Origin: Brachybacterium tyrofermentans
Lineage (GTDB): Bacteria > Actinomycetota > Actinomycetes > Actinomycetales > Dermabacteraceae
DNA: 64,000 nt
NCBI RefSeq assembly: GCF_014897585.1
Contig: NZ_JABUXW010000017.1
Span: forward strand, 1-64,000
Direction of reading: 5' to 3'
The notes beneath the pieces are model-generated. The model was given only the letters and a program-made list of their open reading frames with translations, had not been told where the DNA came from and searched no databases. The position numbers and the translations under genes are program-made. Shown here piece after piece: positions 27,043 to 34,765 of the stretch. Each line of letters starts with the position of its first letter. Position 1 is the first letter of the stretch.

Positions 27043-27724
27043 GCGGTATCTCGCGGGTCGCGGCGCCCAGCGGCACCGGATCCAGGCCGACGCCCACCAG
27101 CATCTGCTCGAGGATCATCGCGGTGAACCCCCAGACGAAGGCGTCCCCGGGGAGGTCGAACACGGGGCCGACGCCCTGACCGAAGAGCAGCCCGCGCCAC
27201 CGGTGGGAGGGGTCGGTGAGGGACCCTGCTCCGGTCAGCGGCGCCCACACCACACGTTCCACCTCGATCGGGTCCTGCACCCCGAGCTCGGGAACCGACG
27301 GGGACCAGCTCAGGACGGGCGTGACCCGCTGCGCGCGCCACGGCATCGGGATCGGGGCGAATGCCCCGATCACCTCGACATCCTGAGGGACCAGGCCGGT
27401 CTCCTCCTGAGCCTCGCGCAGGGCCGTGTGCACATCGTCCCGGTCGCCGGGGTCGGCTCCGCCTCCGGGGAGGGAGAACTGGGCGGGCTGCGAGCGCAGG
27501 GCATGGCCGCGCTCCTCGAGCACCACCTGCGCGTCGTCCAGCCCGGTGCCGGCGATATGGATCAGCACGGCGCTGCGCCGCGCCGGCGCACCGTCGACCG
27601 GTGGATCGCGGGGGTCGGCGTCGCGCCGCACGAGCACCTCGCCGCGGCGGGCCCGCTCGGCGAGCGGGAGGAGGAAGCCCGGCAGCGCGGCGGAGCGCCC
27701 GCCTCCGGGACGGAGTGCGGTCAT
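27026..27724 (-). CDS. Nudix hydrolase, CoA pyrophosphatase type
   Basis: 232-residue Nudix enzyme that probably cleaves CoA or related pyrophosphates. The segment VVLEERGHALRSQPAQFSLPGG resembles the UPF0035 signature of CoA diphosphatases before the Nudix box GGGADPGDRDDVHTALREAQEETG, in which one Glu is replaced by Asp. The ATG overlaps the nth stop by 4 nt, so it is co-translated with nth. A CoA-type Nudix gene is also next to nth in M. tuberculosis (Rv3672c). Confidence 0.87.
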   Translation of the reverse strand: MTALRPGGGRSAALPGFLLPLAERARRGEVLVRRDADPRDPPVDGAPARRSAVLIHIAGTGLDDAQVVLEERGHALRSQPAQFSLPGGGADPGDRDDVHTALREAQEETGLVPQDVEVIGAFAPIPMPWRAQRVTPVLSWSPSVPELGVQDPIEVERVVWAPLTGAGSLTDPSHRWRGLLFGQGVGPVFDLPGDAFVWGFTAMILEQMLVGVGLDPVPLGAATREIPPGRRR

Positions 27725-28431
27725 GCGACACCTGCCTGCTGGGTCAGCCCGATGCGCGGACACACGTCCACGAGCACGCAGCTGCCGCAGTCCGGCGCCC
27801 GGGCGGTGCAGACGCGCCGCCCGTGGAGGATGAGCCGCAGGCCGAGGACCGTGAGGTCCTCGTCGGGGCTGCCGGTTCCGTCGGCGGCGACCCGGCCGAC
27901 GACGTCGGCCTCGACCTTGCGCGGGTCGGTCTGCTCGGTCCATCCCAGCCGGCGCGAGAGTCGACCCACATGCGTGTCGACGGCGAGCAGGGAGTGGCCG
28001 AACCACGCGCCCCGCAGCACATGGGCCGTCTTGCGACCCACCCCGGGCAGTGCTTCCAGGGCGGTCTGAGAGTCGGGCACCTCGCCGCCGTGCTCGGTGA
28101 CCAGGCGCTGCGCGAGGCCGATGATCCGACGCGCCCGGGTCGCTCCCATACCGAGCGGACGCACGATCTCGGTCACATCAGCATCGGCCGCCCCGGCGAG
28201 CGCTTCCGGATCGGGCCAGGCGGCGAAGAGTGCAGGGGTCACCTGGTTGACGCGCACATCGGTGGTCTGGGCGGACAGCACCGTTGCGACCAGCAGTTCG
28301 AAGGCGTCGGAATGGTCGAGCTCGGTGCGGGCGTCGAGGTGGAGATCGCGGAGCCGCGAGGCGACGATGCCAGCGTCGGCCGGTCCGACGGGGCGGCTGG
28401 CGGCACCCGGTCGAGCGCTGCTCTGCACCAT
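27721..28431 (-). CDS. nth: Endonuclease III (DNA glycosylase/AP lyase)
   Basis: 236-residue repair glycosylase for oxidised pyrimidines. The helix-hairpin-helix with the catalytic Lys is LPGVGRKTAHVL; the catalytic Asp is in LLAVDTHVGRLSRRLG; the iron-sulfur cluster loop is C-x6-C-x2-C-x5-C in CTARAPDCGSCVLVDVC. GAGGAG sits 8 nt before the ATG. It diverges from crp, sharing a 156-bp regulatory region. Confidence 0.95.
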   Translation of the reverse strand: MVQSSARPGAASRPVGPADAGIVASRLRDLHLDARTELDHSDAFELLVATVLSAQTTDVRVNQVTPALFAAWPDPEALAGAADADVTEIVRPLGMGATRARRIIGLAQRLVTEHGGEVPDSQTALEALPGVGRKTAHVLRGAWFGHSLLAVDTHVGRLSRRLGWTEQTDPRKVEADVVGRVAADGTGSPDEDLTVLGLRLILHGRRVCTARAPDCGSCVLVDVCPRIGLTQQAGVA

Positions 28432-28587
28432 GCGAAATGCTCCTCATCCAGCGTGTGACACATAACAGGGGCTTCGGCGCGATAGTGTTTGTCCATCATG
28501 TGACAGCCACCACCGAAGTTAGTGGCATCGGTCACAGGGAAGCACAGTACGGTCCCGGCAGTCGGGGCCCCACCATCAGGAGGTTCC
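28432..28587. promoter_or_regulatory. nth-crp divergent regulatory region with Crp-like half sites
   Basis: TGTGAC occurs at 28454-28459 and 28499-28504 and GTCACA at 28531-28536. They resemble Crp/GlxR half sites, but no pair has the standard 6-base spacing. A fair -10 box, TAGTGT, lies near 28482-28487, upstream of the last two half sites, which suits autoregulation of crp. AGGAGG at 28579-28584 is the crp ribosome site. Confidence 0.4.
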
Positions 28588-29265
28588 GTGGACGAGAACA
28601 TCGTACGGTCATCGCCGCTGTTCGCTGCACTCGACGAGGACGGCAAGCAGGCCGTGCTGGCGTCGATGAAGCAGGAGGACTATCACCGCAGCGCGATCAT
28701 CTTCCGCGAGGGTGATCCCGGCGATCGGCTCTTCATCATCGGCTCGGGCAAGGTCAAGGTCGGTCACGCCTCCGGCGACGGCCGCGAGAACCTGCTCGCA
28801 GTCCTCGGCCCGGGCGAGACCCTCGGCGAGCTGTCGCTCTTCGATCCCGCACCGCGCAACGCGACCGCGACCGTGGTCGCCGAGTCGACGCTCTACTCGC
28901 TGTCGCAGCAGGACCTGTACCGGGTCCTCGCGCAGCGTCCCGAGGTCGGCCGTCACCTGCTCGCCTCGCTCGCGCGGCGCCTGCGCAAGACGAACGAGTC
29001 GCTCGCCGACCTCGTCTTCGCCGACGTCCCCGGTCGCGTGGCCAAGAACGTCCTCGACCTCGCGCAGCGCTTCGGTCGCCAGACCGACGACGGCGTGATG
29101 GTCGCCCACGGCCTCACCCAGGAGGAGCTCGCCCAGCTGGTCGGCGCCTCCCGCGAGACGGTCAACAAGGCACTCGCGGACTTCGCCTCGCGCGGCTGGA
29201 TCCGCCTCGAGGCCCGCGCCGTCCTCATCTCCGACGTCGAGCGACTGCGCCGCCGCGCCCGCTGA
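28588..29265 (+). CDS. crp: Crp/Fnr family transcription regulator (Crp/GlxR type)
   Basis: 225-residue global regulator with an N-terminal cyclic-nucleotide domain (GDRLFIIGSGKVKVGH, GETLGELSLFDPAPRNATATV) and a C-terminal winged helix-turn-helix (LTQEELAQLVGASRETVNKALADFASRGWI). The GTG start is set by AGGAGG five bases upstream. The gene order nth-crp-MBL-RidA matches M. tuberculosis Rv3674c-Rv3678c, where Rv3676 is the cAMP receptor protein. A 19-bp stem terminator follows its stop. Confidence 0.93.
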   Translation: MDENIVRSSPLFAALDEDGKQAVLASMKQEDYHRSAIIFREGDPGDRLFIIGSGKVKVGHASGDGRENLLAVLGPGETLGELSLFDPAPRNATATVVAESTLYSLSQQDLYRVLAQRPEVGRHLLASLARRLRKTNESLADLVFADVPGRVAKNVLDLAQRFGRQTDDGVMVAHGLTQEELAQLVGASRETVNKALADFASRGWIRLEARAVLISDVERLRRRAR

Positions 29266-29300
29266 TCGGCACCTGTCGGGCGCACACGATCCGACACGCA

Positions 29301-29352
29301 CGTCGAATCCCCCGTTTCGCACCGTGATGGTGCCGAAACGGGGGATTCGACG
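29301..29352. terminator. crp terminator, 19-23 bp stem
   Basis: CGTCGAATCCCCCGTTTCG (29301-29319) pairs perfectly with 29334-29352; an inner CACC/GGTG extends the stem. It is followed by TTCTTGG, the nearest thing to a T tract among the hairpins here. Confidence 0.8.
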
Positions 29353-29432
29353 TTCTTGGGGAGCCGTCCGGGCCGTGCCGGGGTTCCAGCTGCACGCCAG
29401 GCGGAGTCGTGCATGGCCGCCGCGTCGGCAGT

Positions 29433-29522
29433 CCTGGCCCAGCGCGCCACCCTGGCCCGGCGCACCTTCCTGTCTCAGCGCACCTTCCTGGCCCGGCGCA
29501 CCTTCCTGTCTCAGCCCGCCTC
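29433..29522. repeat. 18-bp tandem repeat, 5 units, across the MBL stop codon
   Basis: Units start at 29433, 29451, 29469, 29487 and 29505, alternating CCTGGCCCGGCGCACCTT and CCTGTCTCAGCGCACCTT types. The minus-strand MBL stop (29511-29513) is inside the last unit and an in-frame copy of the stop lies in the third. Confidence 0.85.
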
Positions 29523-30341
29523 GGCGAGGTAGTCGAGCGTCGCCCGGAGATTCCAGCGGGCGGCCTTCTGCAGGGACTCGGGGAGATCCGACCCGTAGAC
29601 CGATCGCAGCAGGCGCTCCAGCGTGAGCACCCCTGCGGTGCGGGCACGACGCACCTGGTCGATCCGTTCGTAGCGGTGCGCGAGGGCGGTCTCGATCGCC
29701 TCGAGCGCGGCGAGGGGGTCCTCGTAGGCCGGGCCGTGGCCGGGATGGATCGAGCCGATCCGCCCGTCCAGCGCCATCGCCCGCAGGATCGAGAGCGACT
29801 GCAGGTACTCGGCCAGGTTCCCGCCGTCGTCCGGCACGATAACGGTCGAGGAGCCACCCAGCAGCGTGTCACCGCTGAGCAGGCGGCCGCCGTCGACGAG
29901 CACGGCGACGGAGTCATCCGTGTGGCCGGGGAGGTGGATGATGTGCCCGACCGTTCCCTGGTCGCCCTCGAGGGTCGAGGGCAGGGGGCGGGAGCCGGGC
30001 AGAGCGGTCCGGTCCGCGGCCCACAGGGGCACGTCCCGCCCGCTGCGCGCGGACAGCTGACGGGCCAGGGTCGCGGCGCCGGCGGTGTGGTCGAGGTGAC
30101 GGTGGGTCACGAGGACCCCCATCGGCCGCGCCTGCGCACCGCAGGCCACCAGCAGATCCGCGAGGTGCTCCGGGTCCTTGGGGCCGGGATCGATCACCCA
30201 GACCTGGTCCTGGTCGCGCAGGATGTAGCTGACGGTCCCGGTGAGCGTCATCGGGCCGGGGTTCCCGGCCCGGACCGCGATCAGCTCGACGGCGCCGACC
30301 TCCGGGTCCCGCTGCGGCAGGTCTTCGGATGCATCCGCCAT
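29511..30341 (-). CDS. Metallo-beta-lactamase fold hydrolase
   Basis: 276-residue hydrolase of the glyoxalase II/LACTB2-like group. The metal-binding motif is THRHLDHTAG, further ligands are in LPGHTDDSVAVL and the Asp in LLSGDTLLGG. The ATG at 30341 lies 7 bp after the ridA stop; open frame extends upstream into ridA without support. Orthologous position in M. tuberculosis is Rv3677c. Substrate unknown. Confidence 0.9.
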   Translation of the reverse strand: MADASEDLPQRDPEVGAVELIAVRAGNPGPMTLTGTVSYILRDQDQVWVIDPGPKDPEHLADLLVACGAQARPMGVLVTHRHLDHTAGAATLARQLSARSGRDVPLWAADRTALPGSRPLPSTLEGDQGTVGHIIHLPGHTDDSVAVLVDGGRLLSGDTLLGGSSTVIVPDDGGNLAEYLQSLSILRAMALDGRIGSIHPGHGPAYEDPLAALEAIETALAHRYERIDQVRRARTAGVLTLERLLRSVYGSDLPESLQKAARWNLRATLDYLAEAG

Positions 30342-30348
30342 GGCGCGC

Positions 30349-30867
30349 TCAGACCGCGGGGGCGGAGTCCGGCGCGGCAGGGCCGTCCAGCTCCACCAGC
30401 AGATCCAGTTCGACCGGAGAATCCAGCGGGAGCACGGCGACCCCGACCGCGCTGCGCGCATGCCGACCGGCGTCCGCGAAGATCTCGCCGAGCAGCTCGC
30501 TGGCGCCGTTGATCACGGCGGGCTGCGCTGTGAACGACGGGTCGGAGGCCACATAGCCGGTGAGCTTCACGATCCGCACCACGCGGTCGAGATCGCCGAT
30601 CAGGTCCTCGATCGCGGCGAGTGCGTTGAGGCAGCTGGTCGCGGCGAGCTCGACAGCGCGCTCTGGGGTGACCTCCGCCCCGACCTTGCCGGTCTCGGGG
30701 AGTGCGCCGTCGATGAACGGCAGCTGTCCGGAGGTGTGGACCTGGTTCCCGCTCGCGACCGCCGGGACGTAGGCGGCGACGGGAGCCGCGACGGCGGGCA
30801 GGCTCAGACCCAGCTCGTCGAGCCGTGCCCGGACCCGCGTTCCTGGGCCCTGTGCTGGGGTGCTCAT
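30349..30867 (-). CDS. RidA family protein
   Basis: 172-residue member of the Rid/YjgF family, which hydrolyse reactive enamine/imine intermediates from PLP enzymes. Recognisable segments are ASGNQVHTSGQLPF at the start of the fold and RSAVGVAVLPLDSPVELDLLVEL at the end. In the archetype RidA an Arg in the IEVECIA region is essential; here the equivalent segment VAVLPLDSPVELDLLVE differs, so the subfamily is not RidA proper. Located between the DUF4177 gene (4 bp gap) and the MBL gene (7 bp gap), same operon. Confidence 0.88.
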   Translation of the reverse strand: MSTPAQGPGTRVRARLDELGLSLPAVAAPVAAYVPAVASGNQVHTSGQLPFIDGALPETGKVGAEVTPERAVELAATSCLNALAAIEDLIGDLDRVVRIVKLTGYVASDPSFTAQPAVINGASELLGEIFADAGRHARSAVGVAVLPLDSPVELDLLVELDGPAAPDSAPAV

Positions 30868-30871
30868 CGGC

Positions 30872-31042
30872 TCAACCCGCAGAGAGGGGACGCTTGAGGT
30901 ACGCGACGAGATTCTCGGGGTTGGGTCCGGGGACGACCTGGACCAGCTCCCACCCCTCCTCGCCGTAGTTGTCGAGGATCTGCTTGGTCGCGTGGATCAG
31001 CAGCGGAACGGTCAGGTACTCCCAGCGGGTCATGGTGCTCAT
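30872..31042 (-). CDS. Small DUF4177 protein (56 residues)
   Basis: 56-residue protein MSTMTRWEYLTVPLL... ending VAYLKRPLSAG. The pattern WEYLTVPL-x-GEEGWELVQVVPGPN is that of DUF4177 proteins; function unknown. It is the first gene of an operon with ridA and the MBL hydrolase and corresponds to Rv3678A in the equivalent M. tuberculosis cluster. The ATG follows TAGGCT by six bases, so it is probably leaderless. Confidence 0.85.
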   Translation of the reverse strand: MSTMTRWEYLTVPLLIHATKQILDNYGEEGWELVQVVPGPNPENLVAYLKRPLSAG

Positions 31043-31054
31043 GGGGCGAGCCTA
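31043..31054 (-). promoter_or_regulatory. -10 box of the DUF4177-ridA-MBL operon
   Basis: Minus-strand TAGGCT (31054-31049), six bases before the ATG at 31042. Confidence 0.55.
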
Positions 31055-31145
31055 CCGGCCGGACGCGACGACGGAGGGGTCGGGGCGCGCGCCCCGTCCA
31101 GAACCGTCAGCCGCGTCCCGAGCCACCGACCGCGTCCGGAATCGT

Positions 31146-31276
31146 CAGCCACCCGGCAAAGCATCGGCTACCCGGCGGCCGTCAGCCACCCGGCAGGTCA
31201 TCGGCCGCCCGGCGGGCCGTCAGCCACCCGGCAGGTCATCGGCCGCCCGGCGGGCCGTCAGCCGCCCGACGTGCTC
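31146..31276. repeat. 19-bp tandem repeat, about 7 units
   Basis: Alternating CAGCCACCCGGCAGGTCAT and CGGCCGCCCGGCGGGCCGT; the pair at 31183-31220 is repeated exactly at 31221-31258. Flanking units are degenerate. It lies between the DUF4177 promoter and the whiB stop codon (31295). Confidence 0.85.
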
Positions 31277-31294
31277 CCGAACGCCCGGGACCCT

Positions 31295-31597
31295 TCAACT
31301 GCCCACGGCCTCCTGCGTCGCGCGGCGCAGCACGGAGGACCAGTCGCTGACGTCAGGGTTCCGGCGCAGCAGCCGACGCCGCTCTCGCTCCGTCATCCCG
31401 CCCCACACCCCGAAGTCCACGCGGTTGTCCAGAGCATCGGCGAGACATTCAGTCCTCACCGGGCATGCTCCGCACGCCGTCTTCACTGCATGTTGCTCCG
31501 CGCCCTGCACGAAGAAGCCGTCCGGATCCATGGTCACGCACGCTCCGCGCGTCGCCCAGCTCGAATCCTCGGTGATGGGAATGGCCCCGATCGTCAT
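31295..31597 (-). CDS. WhiB-family iron-sulfur transcription regulator
   Basis: 100-residue WhiB-like protein. Four conserved cysteines at positions 20, 42, 45 and 51 (C-x21-C-x2-C-x5-C) bind a redox-sensitive [4Fe-4S] cluster; the GVWGGMT turn and the basic tail RERRRLLRRN are family hallmarks. The ATG at 31597 follows AAAGAGG by 6 nt and is preferred to the ATG at 31603. By synteny (next to ponA and upstream of ridA/crp) it sits at the position of whiB4 in M. tuberculosis (Rv3681c), although the family member cannot be fixed by sequence alone here. Confidence 0.92.
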   Translation of the reverse strand: MTIGAIPITEDSSWATRGACVTMDPDGFFVQGAEQHAVKTACGACPVRTECLADALDNRVDFGVWGGMTERERRRLLRRNPDVSDWSSVLRRATQEAVGS

Positions 31598-31805
31598 GTG
31601 CATCCTCTTTCGGAATCCTCGTTGACCCGTTTTCTCTGACCACTGTATGGAGACGCACGCCACAGTGCAAAATTTGAGGCCATCGCGTGACCTTCGCGTG
31701 ATAATCACGCCCGATATCCGGACCCCGTCGGCCCCACTGCCAGCTCCTGTATCGGCCACTCTGTCAGCCTCTCTCTCGGCCCCGTCTCGGCCTCACGTCG
31801 ACCCC

Positions 31806-31838
31806 GCATCGGCCCCGCATCGGCCCCGCATCGGCCCC
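31806..31838. repeat. 11-bp repeat, 3 perfect units
   Basis: GCATCGGCCCC three times in succession. Confidence 0.85.
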
Positions 31839-31847
31839 AGGCTCGCG

Positions 31848-31918
31848 CCCGGTCACCGATTCCACTGATCCGTGCCACCAGCGGGACGTTCTCGTGGAAT
31901 GGATCGGCGTGTCACCCC
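31848..31918. repeat. 71-bp direct repeat, copy 1
   Basis: Identical to 32064-32134 except for one base (T/A in CTGATCCG versus CTGAACCG). Each copy has ATTCCAC and GTGGAAT arms 29 bp apart. The copies are 216 bp apart. Confidence 0.9.
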
Positions 31919-31954
31919 AGCTGTCCAGCGCCTCGCCCCCGCCAACGCTTCCCG

Positions 31955-32010
31955 GCACCCAGCACCCAACACACGGCACCCAGCACCCAGCACCCAGCAC
32001 TCAGCACCCA
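31955..32010. repeat. 7-bp tandem repeat, about 8 units
   Basis: GCACCCA repeated, with ACACACG and GCACTCA variants. It lies between the two 71-bp copies. Confidence 0.8.
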
Positions 32011-32063
32011 ACTTCCGGCCCCGACGCCCATCTCCTTCCCCCGTCCCGGCAACCGGGCGTCCC

Positions 32064-32134
32064 CCCGGTCACCGATTCCACTGAACCGTGCCACCAGCGG
32101 GACGTTCTCGTGGAATGGATCGGCGTGTCACCCC
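32064..32134. repeat. 71-bp direct repeat, copy 2
   Basis: Second copy of the sequence at 31848-31918, one mismatch. Confidence 0.9.
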
Positions 32135-32352
32135 GGCCGTCCCACGGCACCGCGACTCTGCGACCCCACGTCACCGCGACTCTGCGATCCCGCGACCCCA
32201 CGGCACTGAGACTCCACGGCACAGCGACCCCGCACCCCTGCGGCACCGCTGCCGCGCGATCTCGCCGTCCCCGCACGTCTCGGACGTGCACCGAGTTCGT
32301 GAAGATTTCCTGAGCTTGGGCACGTCTCGTGGCCTCGCGGGTGTCCTCGCCG

Positions 32353-32364
32353 TACTGTTGGAGC
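32353..32364 (+). promoter_or_regulatory. -10 box of leaderless ponA
   Basis: TACTGT (32353-32358), six bases before the ATG at 32365. Confidence 0.55.
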
Positions 32365-34764
32365 ATGGCCAGTACTCCGTCCAGCTCCGGTTCCGGACGC
32401 TCCCTCCCCGTCGCCCTGGCGCAGACCATCTACCTGCTGCTGGGGATGCTCGCCGTCTCCGCTCTGGCCGGGGTGCTCCTGGCCGCGTTCTTCCTGCCGG
32501 CGGTCTCCGCCTCCTCGAAGGTCGCCGAAGATGGCGTCGCGCTGTTCGAGTCGTATCCGACCGAGCTCGAGGTCGAGCCGTTGAACGAGGCCAGCCGCAT
32601 CGAGGCCTCGGACGGCTCCCTGCTGGCGACCTTCTACACCGAGAACCGCATCATGGTGCCGCTCGAGGAGATCTCCCCGTACATGCAGCACGCGGTGATC
32701 GCGGTCGAGGACCGCCGCTTCTACGAGCACGGCGGCGTGGACGCCAAGGGCATGATCCGCGCCTTCGCCTCCAACGCGAGCGGCGGCGCGACCCAGGGTG
32801 GCTCCACGCTCACCCAGCAGTATGTGAAGAACGCTCTGCTCATGGACGCCGTCCAGAAGGGCGACCAGGAAGGGATCAACGAGGCGACAGCGCAGACGTA
32901 CAGCCGCAAGGCGAAAGAGGCGAAGCTGGCGATCTCGCTGGAGAAGCGGTGGAGCAAGGACGAGATCCTCAACGCCTACCTCAACGTCGCCCAGTTCGGC
33001 CCCTCGCAGTACGGCGTCGAGACCGGTTCGCGGCACTACTTCTCGAAGAACGCGAAGGACCTCAACCCCGGTGAGGCGGCGCTCCTGGCCGGGATCACCA
33101 ACGGCCCGAACCAGTACGACCCGGTCAGCCACCCGGAAGCCGGCGAGAAGCGCCGCAACGAGGTGCTCGGCGATATGAAGCGCGAGGGGTACATCACCGA
33201 CGAGGAGTACGACAAGTACACCGCCCAGCCCGTCGAGGACATGCTCAAGATCCAGAATCTGCGGGCCGGATGCGCCGACGCCGGTGACGGCGGCTTCTTC
33301 TGCGATTACGTCACCCGCTCGCTGCTGAACGACCCGGAGTTCGCCCCGACCTACGAGGAGCGCCGCAAGCTGCTCTACGGCGGCGGGCTCACGATCAAGA
33401 CCACCCTGGACCCGGAGAAGCAGGCCACGGCCAAGGACATCCTCCAGCGCAAGGTCCCCGGCGACTCCGAGAACGGCTTCGGTCTCTCGATCGTCACCGT
33501 CGAGCCGGGCACCGGCAAGATCCTCACCATGGCGGAGAACCGCACGTTCAATCCGTACCAGGACGCCAAGCCCGGCGAGACGGCGATCAACTACAACGTG
33601 CCGCAGGCCCTCGGCGGGTCGAACGGATTCCCCGTCGGCTCGACGTTCAAGCCCTTCGTGCTCCAGGAATGGCTCAAGAGCGGCCGCAGCATCCAGGACA
33701 AGGTCAGCACGAAGCGGGAGTCGATGCCGAGCTTCCCGGCGCACTGCCTGCCCCGGGGGGCCTGGCGTGAGCAGCCGGGATACAACCCCGACAACGCGGT
33801 CTCGGTGCAGATCGCGCCGATGGAGACCGTCCTGAACGGCACCAAGTTCTCCATCAACACCGCCTACGCGAACATGGCCCGCCAGATCGATCTGTGCGAC
33901 ATCGCCGACGGGGCGCGCGATATCGGCGCCATCCCGGGCAAGTACAACCCGTACGACAGCACCACCTGGGACATGGACATCGCCGATATGTACGGCCAGA
34001 CCCTGGCCCCCTCCGCGGTGGTCCTCGGCCAGCTCCAGGTCTCCGCCCTCGACATGGCGGGCGCCTACGCGACCTGGGCCGCCGGCGGCACCTACTGCAA
34101 GCCGCAGTCCATCACCGAGGTGACGGACCGCAACGGCGAGGCGATGGGGATCTCCGGATCCGAGTGCCATCAGGTGGTCGACAAGAAGGTCGCCGACACC
34201 ATGGCCTGGACCCTCCAGCAGGACCTCGAGGACCCCAAGGCCACCGGTAAGGGCAAGATCATCCCGGGCCATCCGGCCGGCGGCAAGACGGGCACCTCGA
34301 ACAAGCAGTACCACACGTGGTACGTCGGCTTCACCCGTCAGATGTCCACCGCCGTGTGGTTCGGCCACCCCCAGGGCGACAAGCGTCCCGGCGGCTTCAC
34401 CGTCGACGACACCATGCTCCGCAGCGGCCACGTCTGGGGCAACACCGTCTCCCTGCCCACCTGGCAGGAGTACATGACGAAGGCGCACGAGGGACTGCCG
34501 AGCAAGCCGTTCCCCGCCGCTCCGCCTGCGACCAAGACCCAGGCGAACGGGTCCGTGGAGAAGGGCAAGGTGCCCAGCGTGTCCGGCAAGTACCTCTCCG
34601 AGGCCAAGTCCGCGATCGAAGCCGCCGGGTATGTGCCGGAGGTGCGCAACGAGCCTTCCAGCACGGTCGGCAAGTGGTACGTGATCGGCACGGATCCCGC
34701 CGCTGGCAGCTCGCTGCCCGAGGGGGAGACCGTGGTCATCCGGCAGTCCACCGGACGGGGTTGA
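32365..34764 (+). CDS. ponA: Bifunctional class A penicillin-binding protein with PASTA domain
   Basis: 799-residue cell-wall polymerase and crosslinker. One N-terminal membrane anchor (residues 17-42); glycosyltransferase 51 domain with catalytic Glu115 in AVEDRRFYEHGG and the GGSTLTQQYVKN motif; transpeptidase domain with nucleophile in GSTFKPF (Ser about 426) and KTGTS near residue 641. A single C-terminal PASTA domain begins at VPSVSGKYLSEAKSAIEAAGY. This layout and the neighbouring whiB and metallophosphoesterase genes match M. tuberculosis ponA2 (Rv3682). The start is fixed by a leaderless -10 box; an in-frame ATG 36 bp upstream is rejected. Confidence 0.95.
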   Translation: MASTPSSSGSGRSLPVALAQTIYLLLGMLAVSALAGVLLAAFFLPAVSASSKVAEDGVALFESYPTELEVEPLNEASRIEASDGSLLATFYTENRIMVPLEEISPYMQHAVIAVEDRRFYEHGGVDAKGMIRAFASNASGGATQGGSTLTQQYVKNALLMDAVQKGDQEGINEATAQTYSRKAKEAKLAISLEKRWSKDEILNAYLNVAQFGPSQYGVETGSRHYFSKNAKDLNPGEAALLAGITNGPNQYDPVSHPEAGEKRRNEVLGDMKREGYITDEEYDKYTAQPVEDMLKIQNLRAGCADAGDGGFFCDYVTRSLLNDPEFAPTYEERRKLLYGGGLTIKTTLDPEKQATAKDILQRKVPGDSENGFGLSIVTVEPGTGKILTMAENRTFNPYQDAKPGETAINYNVPQALGGSNGFPVGSTFKPFVLQEWLKSGRSIQDKVSTKRESMPSFPAHCLPRGAWREQPGYNPDNAVSVQIAPMETVLNGTKFSINTAYANMARQIDLCDIADGARDIGAIPGKYNPYDSTTWDMDIADMYGQTLAPSAVVLGQLQVSALDMAGAYATWAAGGTYCKPQSITEVTDRNGEAMGISGSECHQVVDKKVADTMAWTLQQDLEDPKATGKGKIIPGHPAGGKTGTSNKQYHTWYVGFTRQMSTAVWFGHPQGDKRPGGFTVDDTMLRSGHVWGNTVSLPTWQEYMTKAHEGLPSKPFPAAPPATKTQANGSVEKGKVPSVSGKYLSEAKSAIEAAGYVPEVRNEPSSTVGKWYVIGTDPAAGSSLPEGETVVIRQSTGRG

Positions 34765-34765
34765 G

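Larger units (their letters stand above)
31598..32364. other. 767-bp repeat-rich intergenic region between whiB and ponA
   Basis: No gene seen on either strand. It contains an 11-bp triple repeat (31806-31838), two copies of a 71-bp sequence (31848-31918 and 32064-32134), a 7-bp array (31955-32010), and further short direct repeats around 32145-32235 (CACCGCGACTCTGCGA twice). The ponA promoter is at its right end. Confidence 0.7.

Noticed and set aside
31146-31276. Possible CRISPR array
   Set aside because: The units are directly adjacent with no unique spacers, and no cas genes are near.
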